The notes: generated from the letters alone by a model not told the origin. Counted from the first letter of the stretch, positions 22,100 to 36,000 are shown. The stretch is 64,000 nt of DNA from Halichondria panicea (GCF_963675165.1 NC_087377.1:16720518-16784517), one strand, 5' to 3'. Numbers and translations: made by a program.

Positions 22100-23480
22100 A
22101 GGTAGATATGCATGTGTGTGTGTGTGTGTGTGTCCACAAAGTTCCTTACATCAAGGTAAATTCTCACAAATGGCAGACTGTGAGTTGAGTGCATGCGGTT
22201 ATATGGGTTGCATGTATATGTGCATTCTTTACGTAGAGATAAATTTCTCACACATGCAGCGTCTGTTGTGTATACATGCATGTATATACATGTCCTAAAA
22301 GTTCCTTACATGAGTATAAATTCCTTACAATGTGTGCCAATCACACATACATGCATGCATGCATGTATGTGTGCATGTGTACATAATTATGTATATATTT
22401 ATATATATATATATGTCCCTGACAGTTCCTTACATAAGGATAAATTGCTTACAAATATAATTATAGTTGTAATTTCGTTGTATATGCATGCATGCATGTG
22501 TATGTCCTGAAAGTTCCTTACAATAAGGAGAAATTCCTTACAAGTATTGTGTATCACATGTGCATGTATGTATGCATGGGTGTGCATCACATGTGTATGC
22601 CTGAAAGTTCCTTACATAAGGAGAAATTCCTTACAAATAAATTATGGTGTCCAATTTTATTGTGTATCACATGTGGGTGTGCATCACATGTGTGTATGCC
22701 TGAGAGTTCCTTATACATAAGGAGAAATTCCTTACAAATAAAGTGTCCAATTTTATTGTGTATCACATGTGCATGGGTGTGCATCACATGTGTGTATGCC
22801 TGAACGTTCCTTACATAAGGAGAAATTCCTTACAAATAAATTATGGTGTCCAATTTTATTGTGTATCACATGTGGGTGTGCATCACATGTGTGCATGTAT
22901 GCCTGAGAGTTCCTTATACATAAGGAGAAATTCCTTACAAATAAATTATAGTGCCCAATTTATTGTATATCACATGTGGGTGCATGTGCATCACATGTGT
23001 GTATGCCTGAAAGTTCCTTACATAAGGAGAAATTCCTTACAATTAAATGATGGTGTCCAATTTTATTGTGTATCACATGTGGGTGTGCATCACATGTGTG
23101 TATGCCTGAAAGTTCCTTACATAAGGAGAAATTCCTTACAAATAAATTATGGTGTCCAATTTTATTGTGTATCACATGTGGGTGTGCATCACATGTGTGT
23201 ATGCCTGAAAGTTCCTTACATAAGGAGAAATTCCTTACAAATAAATTATGGTGTCCAATTTTATTGTGTATCACATGTGGGTGTGCATCACATGTGCATG
23301 TGTATGCCTGAAAGTTCCTTACATAAGGAGAAATTCCTTACAAATAAAATATTAGTGTCCGCATTGTGTATAATTATACATGCATGCATGCATGTGCATG
23401 GGTGTGCATGCATCACATGTGTGTATATGTTCTGAAAGTTCCTTACATAAAGATAAATTCCTTACAATTATGGTGGGCCG
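22100..23480. repeat. About 100-bp minisatellite, around 12 units
   Basis: Units contain AGTTCCTTACATAAGGAG, AAATTCCTTACAAATAAA, ATTGTGTATCACATGTG and GCATCACATGTGTGTATGCC. The central units (about 22600-23350) are nearly identical, while edge units are diverged, as expected from unequal exchange or slippage. TTCCTTA/TAAGGA inside each unit can pair. Long open frames across it are periodicity artefacts. Confidence 0.9.
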
Positions 23481-24003
23481 TTTGTTTCAAAATTCAAATG
23501 TTATATTTTCATTCAGATTACAATACATTCATTCAAGATGCATATATACAGTATTCATTCAAGACCTGCAATTGTCATTCAAGATTTTAATGCATTCAAG
23601 TCGACAATAATTATTCAAGATATGCATGCATGCATGCATATACAGTCAGATGTCCTTTGCTTAATGCTCAAAACTCGGAGGTCAGCAACGAACCCTGACC
23701 TCTTGTTAATTTTCGTCAATCAATGTCATGTTTCTGGTTTGGGAATTACCACTACTGAGGGAGGGAGTTGATTATTGTGAACCCCATTTCCTGTTAATTA
23801 CAACTACACCATGCAATAAAACCACAAAGTGTGGCTATTAGTAAAGTCATCTGAAATTATGCATGTTTATGCATCCATCAAAATCTTGAATCTTGAATGA
23901 ATAATCTTGAATGCTCTTCAATGAAAATTGCACATCTTGAATGAATGTATTGTGATCTGAATGAAAATGTAACATTTAAATTTTGAAACAAACGGCCCAC
24001 CAT
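23470..24003. mobile_element. Inverted-repeat element, ATGGTGGGCCG ends
   Basis: The left arm ATGGTGGGCCGTTTGTTTCA and the complementary right arm ending at 24003 extend for about 90 bases each (including TTTTCATTCAGATTACAATA). The interior has repeated ATTCAAGA motifs and no coding region. Confidence 0.75.
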
Positions 24004-24462
24004 ATACAAATTGGTTTAATTGGATGCAGGAGCGCAAAGAAATATTATACAGTTGTTCAACTGACTGACATGCATGCACTAAGAAGAGAATTTTACTGGT
24101 ATACTTATACGTTATGTGCATGCATGTGTATATATAATTATGCATGCATGTATAAATTATACTAACCCTAACCCTCACCCTATAAATTATACATGTTATT
24201 TATTGATACACGACAATAAAATTATATTTTATTAGCACTACATGTATATAATAATACACTGACTTTGCTATTATTCATTACGATCAATCGATAATCGCAT
24301 GAATAAAGAATATATAATTATGATGTGATTAAATGATTTACTGCCAGAAAAAAGAGTTGAAATCAACATAATGCATGCACATGCGCATGCTGAAACGCAA
24401 AACAGATTAATATATATAATTATATATAGTCAGTCGTATTTTGAATTATTAAGTTTCATTAG
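24004..24462. other. AT-rich spacer with a short telomere-like tract
   Basis: AACCCTAACCCTCACCC at about 24165-24180 resembles two interstitial TTAGGG repeats. The remainder is TATATAAT- and ATGCATGC-rich. No gene is seen. Confidence 0.5.
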
Positions 24463-27400
24463 TCAATGCTTGAAAGAACATTTCCATTTCCTTTTGAGTA
24501 CGTACCCTTTTATACATTTCTTATGAAACCACCTTGGACAAAAGTCACACCCCACCCACTTGGCTTCTTGACCATCTATAAATGGTTCTTTACATACATG
24601 GCACCTCGACTCGTCAATCTTAGTGCGTTTTCTTTTTGACTTGGGCTGGTGATCATCCTCCAAGGCTGTAATTGTTAAACACCCTTAATTGAAGTTTGTT
24701 TGCAGCTTGTACCAAGGGATCTGTAGGTGGTCGTACACGCTTCCTTCTTGCTGACCGTTTTGCTCTGGTTTGCTTCACAATGAGTTTGGACTGGGTGTCA
24801 GAATCTAGAGTATCCTCTACCCGGAGAGGATTTGTTTGATCAACAATGAGTTTGGTGGACTGGGCGTCAGAATCTAGAGGACTCGTTTGCTTAACAACAA
24901 TGAGTTTGGACTGGGCATCAGAATCTAGAGTATCCTTTACCCGGAGAGGACTCGTTTGCTCAACAATGAGTTTGGACTGGGCGTCAGAATCTAGAGTATC
25001 CTTTACCCGGAGAGGACTCGTTTGCTCAACAATGAGTTTGGACTGGGCGTCAGAATCTAGAGTATCCTTTACCCGGAGAGGACTCGTTTGCTCAACAATG
25101 AGTTTGGACTGGGCGTCACAATCTAGAGTATCCTTTACCCGGAGAGGACTCGTTTGCTCAACAATGAGTTTGGACTGGACGTCAGAATCTAGAGTATCTT
25201 CTACCCGGAGAGAACTTGCTTGCTCATCATTAATGGTGAATGAGTTGCCTGCTTCTGGTCGGCGAGGCGTATGATGGTGTACGTCCTGTTTGCGAATAAT
25301 AATTATGTGCAGGAGTGTCGGGTGGAGTAAGGACGACAGAGTCCAACTCTTGTTCTGTATATGGAGACACATTTTTTTGATTACATATAATGCTTATACA
25401 TGAGTCATTTTAAAATTAAAAAAGACGCACATGCATGCATGCATAAACATTCACCCCTTGCGTTAAGCTTCATCGCACAGCGGCAAAACAACTTTTACCG
25501 TAATTACATATAATTATAATCTTGAATCTATATACAGCATATGCAACGACAGTGTTTTTGTCGCCTTCTACAACTTTCAAGTAAGTAGTAACTCATTAGC
25601 AGTTCAAGCAGTCCATGAAAGTGTATAATAATAGCTCGCTCACACGCTGCACACATGTAAAGTGTGTATTGTTATACTTAAGTCACCACTGATTGTCATT
25701 TTATTATCTATATTTGTACAATACATATCTCGTGCACGTCAGGTGACAGTGTCAGCCACATGTTATAATTATAAAAAGTGCATGAAGTGAATACAAATCT
25801 AAATAGCAAGCCAGTACGTAGACAGCTATACTATAATTATGGAGATCTATTTAGGCCATTACACAGGGTAATAATAATGCTAATGCATATAGATCTGCAT
25901 CATGCATGTATTATAATTTACCTTCTACTTTGGCCTCCACGATGTCAAAAAATTCCTGGGGTACATCTGAATGGGGAGCGATCATGCAGGAATGGCCTAC
26001 ACCATTCTCTCGTGTGATTTTTGTTCCTTCATTCTTCTCGGCCAGAAAATACTGGGTGGCAGTTGTCTTCACATTCGCACGTCTCCTAAGCTTTTTCCTA
26101 ATCCCACTTTCCTCTTCGTGCGGTATTTCCTTAAGGTCTAAGCCTTTCAAGAATTGCTTGAGTAGTACGGCAACTCCAATTTGCTTTCTTCGTTCGTCAC
26201 CAATAAAATAAGAGCATTTGGGGTTGATCACTCTCAGAATCTATCAAATGTGTTTTTTCAATATGATAAATATATAATAATAATTATACGTATACTGCGG
26301 CATAAAGTTCACGGTCATGAATTGACGTCATGCATGCATGATTATAATACCTCAGAAATGGAAGAAGCTCTGGCATATGCCACCAAGTAATTTCCAAGGT
26401 TACTGGTGACTGAACTCTGAAATTTCTTTATTCCCGGCACAAGTATATCGTCAAACCAAGAAATCAGACTATCTCCATCAACTAGCTATGTCACTCATCC
26501 CGGATATCTGCGCATACATGAATGCATGTGTAAAGTGTATATATCATGCTGCATGCATGTATATAATTATATAGCAAAAAGTAGAAGTGCATGATTTTGC
26601 AGCGTATGCATATACAGGCAATCATGATTATGGGCTGATTCCAAAAATGAAACAAACCTCCAGAGCAGAAGCCAGAAGAAGACTGTATTCAATCACTGCT
26701 CTGGAGTCAAGGTTGGGTAACATCTCCTTAATGTGTGCTTGAATATTCTTGAGCTTTGTGGGCTGCATACAAGCCACATTGTACCCAATCCTCACAACGG
26801 CTGGTCCGGCTGCTGGTGCCAATGAGAAAATCTCATTTATTGCCTCTGTCGACTGGAGATTGTACTCAAGGTGATGAGGAAACATTACAATTCTTCCTCT
26901 GCATACCACCCTATATAGAGTGTGGGGGAGCACGGGTGTAGCAACTTAAGGCAATAATTATTATAGGAAGGCTCTGCATAGCAAGGCGCGCTGACTACAT
27001 AATTATAACCATGCAATAGTTAGCTTTTATTAAATGCCGATTAGCAACTACGTACGTAAACTGTATAATACTATAGGTTTATAAGATTATATACCTCTTG
27101 TCCATTGAAGCTAGAGCATCCAAAATGTGCACATTGGCTGTTACTAGAGGAGACACACGACAAAAATTAAGAGCCACTTGACAGTGCATTATCAGTTGTA
27201 TTACCACCGAAGACTGTCAGCAGGATCTTCATAACTTGCTCTGCCGTGTCAGGGTCGTCAAAACACCACGGCATACCACCATGAAGCAACTTCCGTAAGA
27301 GAGCATCACTGATGGAAGAGAAACGAGCATGTATGACTCCTAGTGCAGCTAGACAGAGCTCCACACTCTTGGTTTTACCACGGTTTACTTCTCCCACAAC

Positions 27401-28282
27401 CATTGTGACACCAAAACTCCCGTAAGTTGCTTGTAGCTTCTCATAAAACAACGAGGAAGCCACAGAGCCTATAAAAAAGGTAATGGATGACATGCAGTCA
27501 CATGCGTGCAGTTATAGGATGGACATTAATATTAACTAACCTAACACAAAGACAGCAGAGTAGAAATTGCTGAGTCAGCTCACGCAGGCCACCTAACAGT
27601 ACATCCAATGGCCTATCAGGAGTAGGGATGGTAGGGAGTGTCTTGTAAAACTGTACCCCGCTTGGAACTACTCCTTCTTTCTTGATTACACTCTCGACCC
27701 ATACGTAAGTGCATTCTCGAAGTGGTATGATCTCACCGTCCTCTTTCACATGGACATAAGGACTGAGAACAATAATCTCACTATCAGGCTGCCTTCCTAG
27801 TGCAACAATTGCTTTTCTGATTCTTCGAGAATAGTCAGGGTCACTAAAATTATATTTCATTAGATATAATGTACATGGATAAATCTCACTTTTCGAAGTC
27901 CACAAGCTTGTTCCAGAAGATGTCAGTGAGCTGACTGCTTTTAAGCTTAGACATTAACAATTTCTCGGGAACAGCACTGCCCAACTCTTTAGCAATGTTA
28001 AAGCCTTTTTGGTGGGTTTTATGCCAGGGAAGAAAACAAACCCTATAAAACAGTAAAACACAATTCATAGTAATTTAATAGTCACCATGCATGCAATCAC
28101 TAACCCCTTGTCGTCTGTTCCAGAGGCCTTCACCTCCACAATGAAGCCACTGTAATCTGTGTTGTCATCACTTTCAAAAGGTGACGAAACTCTGCAAACG
28201 AACTTGAAAGTAAAGTTTGTCAGGGGAGTAAATATGTCGCCTGCTTTCAGGTAGCCAATGGCATTGTTTTGCTCTGTGAATT
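24463..28282 (-). pseudogene. P-loop NTPase with C-terminal PHD finger (unit A)
   Basis: Exons (5' to 3') 28282-28105, 28042-27890, 27843-27541, 27468-27205, 27143-27095, 26910-26658, 26485-26351, 26240-25922, 25354-24713 and 24665-24463. Most junctions match in phase. The upstream start exon was not found. Walker A is VVGEVNRGKTKS, and a Walker B-like CFDDPDT follows. Later comes CRGRIVMF, an arginine-containing segment after the core. The linker exon has 22-residue repeats and basic KSKRKRTK. The PHD finger has CHVC, WVGCDFC, PRWFHKKC and WKC but lacks the final cysteine. A one-base shift lies near 25260-25350. It is head-to-head with the plus-strand gene at 29046 and homologous exon by exon with 33098-37753. 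The NTPase family was not identified with certainty; a helicase- or primase-like ATPase is a guess. Confidence 0.7.
24775..25230 (-). repeat. 66-bp in-frame coding repeat in the PHD-gene linker
   Basis: About seven units of 66 bases encode variants of SKLIVEQTSPLRVKDTLDS followed by DAQ. Two units are shortened. Substitutions are mostly in-frame. It forms an acidic/basic low-complexity arm between the ATPase and PHD parts; the third copy at 20241 has an unrelated repeat (ETPPSSDTPHVVE) in the same place. Confidence 0.85.
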
Positions 28283-29045
28283 CTGCACAAAAACAGTACA
28301 TAATTATATGGTTTTACCAAGGAAATTACATGTAATTGTCACATGCAATTCCTGCTAATATACATGTTTTGGAAAAATATTTTCACAAAATAGATCTAAT
28401 ATCTCGGCAAAAGGCTGTCTGTTCAGAGACAGGCATGCATGCAAGGGATAATGATGCCAGTATACAATCTAAAAGTCATTCCAAATGGCTGTACATTCAT
28501 GCAGTTGACTAACCTGGTGATGAGTGCTCCATGCTTGCCAGAGGTCAACTTGCACTTGTTTCTTGCTTGTCTGAGGCACACTGACGCTAGATAGCAGCTA
28601 CTATTGACAGCAAAGACATGATAGACTTCTCTCTTAGATTTACCATGCAGGTCTCCGGTATGTGGCAAGTCAGCGCGCCATACACCTCAGTCCACCAATG
28701 ATAATGCTCATATTTGACCGCAATGACGAAATCAGTGCGCCTTACAGTACTGGAACCATACACTGGAAGCAGAGTAGAGGACACAAACCACCAGTAACTG
28801 GACACCTTGTCCACCAATGATAATGCTTATACTTTACCACAATGGCGCGCCTTACAGTAGGTTATTGTACTGGAATAGAATATTCTACACAACTAGATCT
28901 GGACACCACCTTGACACACCTCACCCACAAAAATCACAATTAATGCTGATTCATCTTGCAACTGCTAGAATATAGGCTATATTTCATGCCAAGGTTTAGC
29001 TAATCAAAGTTTATAGCATACACAGTCACTTATAGCTACAGAGAT
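28283..29045. promoter_or_regulatory. Divergent intergenic region of unit A
   Basis: This 760-bp gap separates the 5' ends of the two divergent genes. It contains a duplicated segment (CCACCAATGATAATGCT...GCGCCTTACAGTA) at about 28690-28755 and 28810-28865. No TATA motif stands out. It may hold a bidirectional promoter and the unseen first exon of the minus-strand gene. Confidence 0.35.
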
Positions 29046-32014
29046 ATGGATGCTAAGAAGAAGAGAAAACTGCCAAAGAATTTAACTGAAGCATCAAAAC
29101 AGTTATGTCATCAAGCAAGATTACTGAAGCTTGTGAATTGTTCAAGACTATTGAGCTGCCTGCATCTTCAAAAGACATATCTGAGCATGATATCGCTACG
29201 TACCTGGTGGGACGATATGGTATCAACAAGATAGCACGGATATGTTCCGTGCTTTCTGGATTTCCGAAGACACTAAACACCTTCCATGTATCCAAGTACA
29301 TAGCAAAAGTCACAGATATGGATGATGCACACTTGCTAGCCTCTTTCATTACGATTCATTGTCCACACCTAATAGCCACATTCACATCTAACCATCCATC
29401 ACCAACTCTGTTAGCTCCTCCAGTGTGTAACTGCTTTGAATGCCAACGTCAATTGACTTCAAATCATGACTGTGAAGTAAGTAATAAAATATGCACTTTG
29501 GTTTTATAAACTTCTCCAGGTCACCCTTTACACATTATCTGGTGTGAAGAAATTGCCGAAAGTCACTCTTATAGGTGTCAGCCATGTGGTTTGACTTATA
29601 ACTATGCGATGTGGGGGAGAAAACAAACCTCTGGCTTTCAATACTATCAGAGCCAGCAAAATTTAATTGAAGTTTATGACACCGTTTTCTTCACTCGGCC
29701 TCTCCTAGAATTTCAGTGCTCCCTTGCGTAAGTACATTATGTATAATGCACTGTATATATAATTATATATAGCGCGGAATTTTGGGTTGACTGCTTACCG
29801 GAATCACTCCCATGCAGGTTACGCTTTCTATCTTTGCACCTAACTGCTATATTATACCTCAAAAACAGTGAAAATTAAGCCCCTCGGCTATGTATATGGT
29901 ATTATTATATTATAACAGTCATTGCAATCATTTGCTCCTATCAAGTTTATCACTCCGCAGGAACCACTCATGGGTTTCCTTCCAGGGTTTTAGTGAAACA
30001 TACAATGACACTCATTCTCTCAACAAGGACCAATGTTTTATGCTATAATTATAATTATATTAATGTATATAAATTCAATTATATACACATGGCTTGCATC
30101 CGCATTAATTTTACTTCTTGTTAATTCAGCCATGACAGAAAAGATTGCAGCAGATGCATTCTACAATGGAGAGATTGAGAATGAAATTAGGTTTCTTGTA
30201 CTAGCAACCAATCCTACTTTTTCCCTAAGTCATTTCACCTTCAAACGAGACAGTGACAGAGAGGAAACAATGGAAATGATTGAAACAATTTGCTCATGCA
30301 GTATATATACCCTCACTGTGAAACTGACTGCACTGCTGTTTGCAAGAAAAGAGGAAAGTTTTTCTACTCATAATAATAATAATATATACATTGCTATTAT
30401 CATTATAATATAGGTTGTGGCACTCTGTGGGTTACTGACGGATTTGGAAACTTGTTTTTCCACATTGCGTGCACAGACTGAAGGTAAATGCACAAAAATT
30501 ATCATCCAAGTCCTGCAACATACATTCAGTATTATTATTATTGTCATCGTTCACAGTATGTTGTGGACCGAATTCCATCAATATCTATGCCAGATGTGTG
30601 CACCTATCCGCCGGTGCCTGGAAAAGCTTTTTGTCAGGATCACTGCCAGTATTTGGAGTCACAGGTACCACCAGTACCAACAGATCTCAGGAGTTTTTTG
30701 AAGCACTGCAAAGTTCAAAATGGTGAAATAATTACAATAATTATACACCATTATACTGAATAGTCTATATGCATGATGTGCTACAAAATAATATTACTGC
30801 ATGTATATATACACTGGAACTTGTATACTATAATTATTAATCCCGTATCACATCCGGTCCAGTAATATTGCTGATATACTTTGTTGAGTATATAATTATA
30901 ATTGCTATGTGAACTTTATCCTCAGTCTGAGAGAAAGCAGCTGGTTAATTCAGCATGCTGCCAATAACTGTATTCGAATAACGGCGGCAGCTGAACATTT
31001 TTTAGAGATAATCTTAAAAGATTGTTACTTAAGCTATATATTAGCACTCTTTAACCATGCATGCATGTACTCACTAATTATGTGCACCCTGATAATTATA
31101 GGAGATGATGTTTCGGTTAACTTTGATGAAGAGAAAACAATAGACACGGTTCTACAAAACACTACTTCTGAAATTGAAATAGGAAAATCTGCAGCTATTT
31201 CTCAAGGTATATAATATTTAATGTGTATAGTGTGCGCATAATTATACTATAATCAGGAACCCATGATCTACTAGCAACAAACCCATCACTGTTGTCAAAG
31301 AGCCTTCATGTTGCCAAACCGATGATAGAGTCTACAGAATGTCGCAAAATTACTGGAAAAGCAAAACGTCTCCGGAGGTGGTCGAGGGGACACCAATTTG
31401 TTGTGAGAGCAGGAGGCCATATAGAAGCTTGGCAACCATTATACAAGTGAGAACACGCATGCAGTATAATGTACTGCACACATAATTATGTGGATGCGTT
31501 ATTTTATATAATGATATACGTGCAGGTCGGAATCACCAATGCAAGTTTTTTTCATCCTAATCAAGTGGCTTCAAACGTTGAGTCAACATGCAGACAAACT
31601 ACCACTTTCTGCCAACTGCTATGTTACAGTACCTAGCGTATGACAACATGTGCAATGTGAATAGACTGAAGTTTGCAAGAGCAGCCTTACCATTACTGCC
31701 CCCAATGGACAAGGTATGGCTCAATATCGAGAAGATAATTGACACGTTCCACCTTCCCAATCATGTAAACCCTGAATGCCATACGCTATATATATTCTCC
31801 TCAAAGGCTCAAAGAAAAGTGCCCTGACGCAAACACACAGGCTGGCGAGCAGACATTTGTCTGGCTTGGTAGATTTAAGCATATTCTGTGTGCAATGAAT
31901 AAGCAGCACCATCTATTTTACCTGCACAGAATGGTTCGAAGGAGGAATGCATACACAGTGAAATGCTATAAAGCTGGAAAAAACCCATTCTGCCAAGATC
32001 CAAACTCTAATTGA
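29046..32014 (+). pseudogene. CxC5/CxC6-KDZ-like transposase-type gene (unit A)
   Basis: Exons about 29046-29476, 29520-29727, 29961-30033, 30130-30356, 30414-30483, 30557-30722, 31102-31206, 31257-31446 and 31526-32014. The start is basic (MDAKKKRKLPK). Later: VTLYTLSGVKK...YRCQPCGLTYNY and SLNHSWVSF-type HSWVSFQGFSETY (CxC5-like), then CTYPPVPGKAFCQDHC (CxC6-like), then WSRGHQFVVRAGGHIE. The final part has AYDNMCNVN, FHLPNHVNPECH and AGEQTFVWLGRFKHILCAM, giving D, H and E residues in the spacing of KDZ-type DDE cores. Frameshifts occur in exon 1, exon 2, exon 4 and twice in the last exon, one at a TATATAT expansion (31787-31797). Recognition of the family is from memory. Confidence 0.65.
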
Positions 32015-32558
32015 CTCATTCTCCTGCTGAAATGCTATACTTGCATGCATACCTATGTATTCCCTTTAACAATCTCTATAGTTCCGTGTAGCAATCATGC
32101 AAATGTTCATGCAATGTTTGATGATCAGTGATTCGCTGGTCACTAGTCATGCATGCAATTGGAAGGGATGTTGCCACAATGGAACGAGCTCCTCTGATGG
32201 CTTGAGTGAAAATGAGAGGCAGAATCTTAGCCATCTCTGCCAATTCATTGCCGAGATGTAGGATTGCCCCATTTGTGTACAAATATTATTTGTCGATGTT
32301 GCAGCAGGGCCAAGGACATCACGAGTGGGGTGAAGGATTTTGTGGATTGGACTTTCATACATTCTGCTCAATAGCCCATCCGCAGCGATGTTTTGGAGGA
32401 CTCCTTATGTGACGTTTGCATGTGGTCCCAGGAGGTGTTCTCCGGAGATTGGCTGTAGGTGTGGTTCTGATAGGACGTTACGTTTCTGATCTCGTTGTGA
32501 AGTATATAACAATGGGAAACTTCCCTTGGGGCGTGTTGACCATCTATGGTTTGACGAC
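32015..32558. other. Spacer, possibly remnant minus-strand coding sequence
   Basis: The minus-strand reading has open stretches such as GAILHLGNELAEMAKILPL and QAIRGARSIVATSLP near 32090-32290. They look protein-like but I could not tie them to a family or to splice sites. Could be a decayed retroelement. Confidence 0.3.
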
Positions 32559-32750
32559 GGTTTGATAGAGAACTCAGTGTTAAATGAGAAGTGCGAGAGT
32601 CGGGCCGGCTGGGTAGGTACGTTGAAACCGAATTCTGACACGGGGAGAGCAGTCGGTTTGATAGAGAATTCAGTGTTAACTGAGAAGTGCGAGAGTCGGG
32701 CCGGCAGGGTAGGTACGTTGAAACCGAATTCTGACACAGGGAGAGCAGTC
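32559..32750. repeat. Two 96-bp tandem copies
   Basis: Direct copies begin GGTTTGATAGAGAA at 32559 and 32655 and share GTGCGAGAGTCGGGCCGGC and ACGTTGAAACCGAATTCTGA. Both strands stay open across the repeat because 96 is divisible by 3. GC content is higher than the surroundings. Confidence 0.85.
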
Positions 32751-33097
32751 AGGCAGCTTGAGGCACCTTTCTCCTAGGCTGAGTGTTTGTTTTGGGCTGG
32801 TATAGTCATTAGTGTGTACGTACCTAGCTCCAGTTTGTGTGTAATGAAAATTTTTTAACAACTGGCCTTACCTAAACAGACCACACCCTTAAGCCATCTC
32901 AAATCATGCATCAAATGCAAGAGGCAACGTTGGAGTCATTGTCGCACGTGATCCCGTTTCCAATCCCTGTTAACTACTCAATCTATGCACAAATCAAACA
33001 TATTATTATGCATGTAATTATGACCATAACTGGGTAAATAGATAATAATAGTATACCGTACAGATAGTTTTGGCATTATTCGAAAGTTTGGCATTAT

Positions 33098-36000
33098 TCA
33101 GTTAATCACGGATAACTTTCCAGCTGGTGGATGACAGCTTGGACATATCCAAACTTGGCTCTCGAAAGGCAGCTCCTTCAAACCTACACAGGTGTAGTGA
33201 TACCATCGCCAGCATGAGTCAGCCTCACACCCGACCCACATGCGTTTTCCCTTCTTCGTAAATTTCCCTCCACACTGCTGGCAGTGTTTCTCGTCTTCTG
33301 TATATATACAGTAGCACAAAATATTAATGGGCATGGTGACGTGTGCATGAATAAAATGTTGCTGTTGAGAAAACAAATTACTGTGTGCATGACAGTGTAT
33401 GCATGCATGTGTGCTGCATGATTTTTACTTTCACGCTTGAAAGCAGAGGTACGTTTGCAAAAGCCATTTTTTAGATGCTGCTGTCTTGACCAAACCACAT
33501 GATGGGTGGAGTTGGCTGAAAAAACGCTCTATGAAAAATGCACCTCTCTACAAATGCATCTCTCTACAAAATTCACCTCTCTAAAAAACGCACCTCTGTA
33601 CAAAACGTCTCTCTGAAAAATGTACCTCTCCAAAAATTGCACCACCTATTTTTTAAAACGCACCTCATAAAAAGCAGCACCAAAACGCACTAATGCATGC
33701 TGGTGGTATAATCATGCATGCATCCTCACATAATTTATATGGACTACCGTATAGCGCGAAATTTTCGAGGGGCTTAATTTTCGCGGATTTCGTGGGTTAG
33801 AATCCTACACGAAAATTAAGTCCACAAAAATTGAATTACCTGCTATAGCATGCATAGATTTAAAGGCGTGGCTTCCGGTAAGCAGTCATTCCGCGAACAT
33901 TGTGCAACGAAATAGCTTTTAGAGGCTAATCCACGAAATATAAGTGCCTCGAAAATTTCGCGCTATACGGTATGCCGGAAAAGTTACCTGGTATTTTCTT
34001 GAGTTTGATGACCGAGTCAACCACTTCAATAGCTGTGATCTGTTGTTCTGCATGCATAATTTATAATAATGCATTCGAGCTCAACATTGACATATATATA
34101 CTATAATTATTATAGTCCTGTCACCCTATAATGTACATAGTATGCATGTATGTACAGGTATTATTATAATAATTATAGGGACAGTGTCGCATGCAGTTTG
34201 GCCGAAATAGCAAGGTGGCTGCTTTAACAGCCTGCATGCATGCCAATTAATTCGTGCCTAGCGAAACAAAAGGTATAATTATGTAGAGAGGTGACCGTAA
34301 TTCAAAGAGCCGAGAGTCTATACCGTATATAGCGCGAAACACATTCTACAAAACGTCCACAAAATGGAACCTCCATTAAAAAATTATTGCTGTTATTTTG
34401 CACAATCGTGAAAACCCATAATTTATATAGATGCATGCATGCATGTATAATTATAGCTGGTCCCGGCCAACCTATCTCACTTACCAGGGGAGACTTTTTG
34501 CTGCAATTCAAGCATTGGGGGATCCTGATGTGCCCTTTGAGTAATGGATGAAATGGAGGTCTTTTTATCTGCATCATGACGACTGCCCTCAAAATGTTTT
34601 TGTAGCTTTCTCGGTTTAATCTTGTGGTAGATTGGAGAAAATGATTGCTTGAGAGCAGCCACAGAATGTTTGTTAATTGGAGTGCTATAGTAAAAACTCC
34701 TCTTGGTGTTGGCAGAGGTCTCTCTTTTCTCTTCTTTTGAGGAGTAAGTATAGTGAGGAATGCTCAATAACGTCGGACCGTGTAGTAAACTCAACTTCAT
34801 CATTGTCCGATGTAATTGGTGTGATCTGTTGAGAGGTGTGTATAATTCTGCCTCAGAACTTGAAGGTGATTCATTCAAAGAAAGTGAGAGGTGTGGTGTC
34901 GTGCATCGCTTCTTCTTGGGAGACCTACACAACTTGGCAGGAGAATACAATTTTTTCTTCAATGTAACTGCAGCTGTTTGCCTCACATTCCTGCTCTGGT
35001 GAGCCTCACGTGCAGGAGTTTGTTGAGAGGAGGATGCAGGAATTTGTTGAGAGGAGGATGCAGGAGTTTGTTTCAGTTCAGAGGAGGCTATAATTATTAT
35101 ATATATAAATGATGACTGCCATGAATTAATTATTTTTGAACATACGGCTTTTAGGGGCGGGGGGATATTGCCTCATTAATTGAATAAAGAGTTATAGCAT
35201 TTTCCTACATAACCCAATAATTAATTTACCTTTCTCTAGTTTTGCTACTGTGTCGTTGCTGAGAGACGATTTTTGTATCACAAAACTCCGCACGTACACG
35301 TTGTTGGGTGATTTTCTTCCTTTTATTCCCGTCTGCACGTAGGGAAGGTTCACTCCAGGTTTGAGGAATAGCTGTGGAACACTTGGTTTGATACTGCCCC
35401 TGAACAAATTCGTAAGAGCACTCTTAAATGAGGATGACAGGGACTTTCCCATAGATTCATTGTGCTTCCTCAACTGCCCAACGTTGATTGCAAACTGATG
35501 AGAGCTTATATTCCGTACGAAAGTCAACACCTGCATGCATGCAATGCATATACATATAAATTGCATATAATAATTAGTATAAAACTGTTTACAGTATACT
35601 CTTGCATGTTATATATAGTTGTTGTTAACTCACAGTGCTGGAAGGCTGCTGTGCAACTGATGAACACAGAACACGCTGGATGTCTTCTTTTGTTAAGTCT
35701 ACTTGGGCCTCCATAGGTTCCAGCTGATACTTGGTAATGATTGGAACCATTGTGTTTTCGAAGTACTTCCATATCATTTCTTCAGCCTCAGGTTTCAGGA
35801 CGTTTGCAACAGACAGTATCTGCATGTATTATTATAATTATAGCAAACCAACTATACACTGTGTATTGTGGGGGTCTATATATACATGAATTATAAGCTT
35901 ATATAATTATATACGCATTTTCACCTTGAAAGTTGCTCCAAGCAACCAAGAGTAAGAAACGAGAAGGCGATGACAGGTGTTATCTGGCATTAGATGCTCA

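Noticed and set aside
22743-23435. 230-codon ORF over the 100-bp repeats
   Set aside because: It follows the repeat period, has no non-repeat sequence of its own and lacks splice or start context.
22100-23480. Regularly spaced repeats resembling a CRISPR array
   Set aside because: The whole unit repeats, there are no unique spacers, no cas genes, and the genome is eukaryotic with introns. It is a minisatellite.
24165-24180. Interstitial telomere (AACCCTAACCCT)
   Set aside because: Only two repeats, within simple AT-rich sequence; chance is sufficient. Single CCTAACCCTAACG motifs also occur in the kinase-gene introns.
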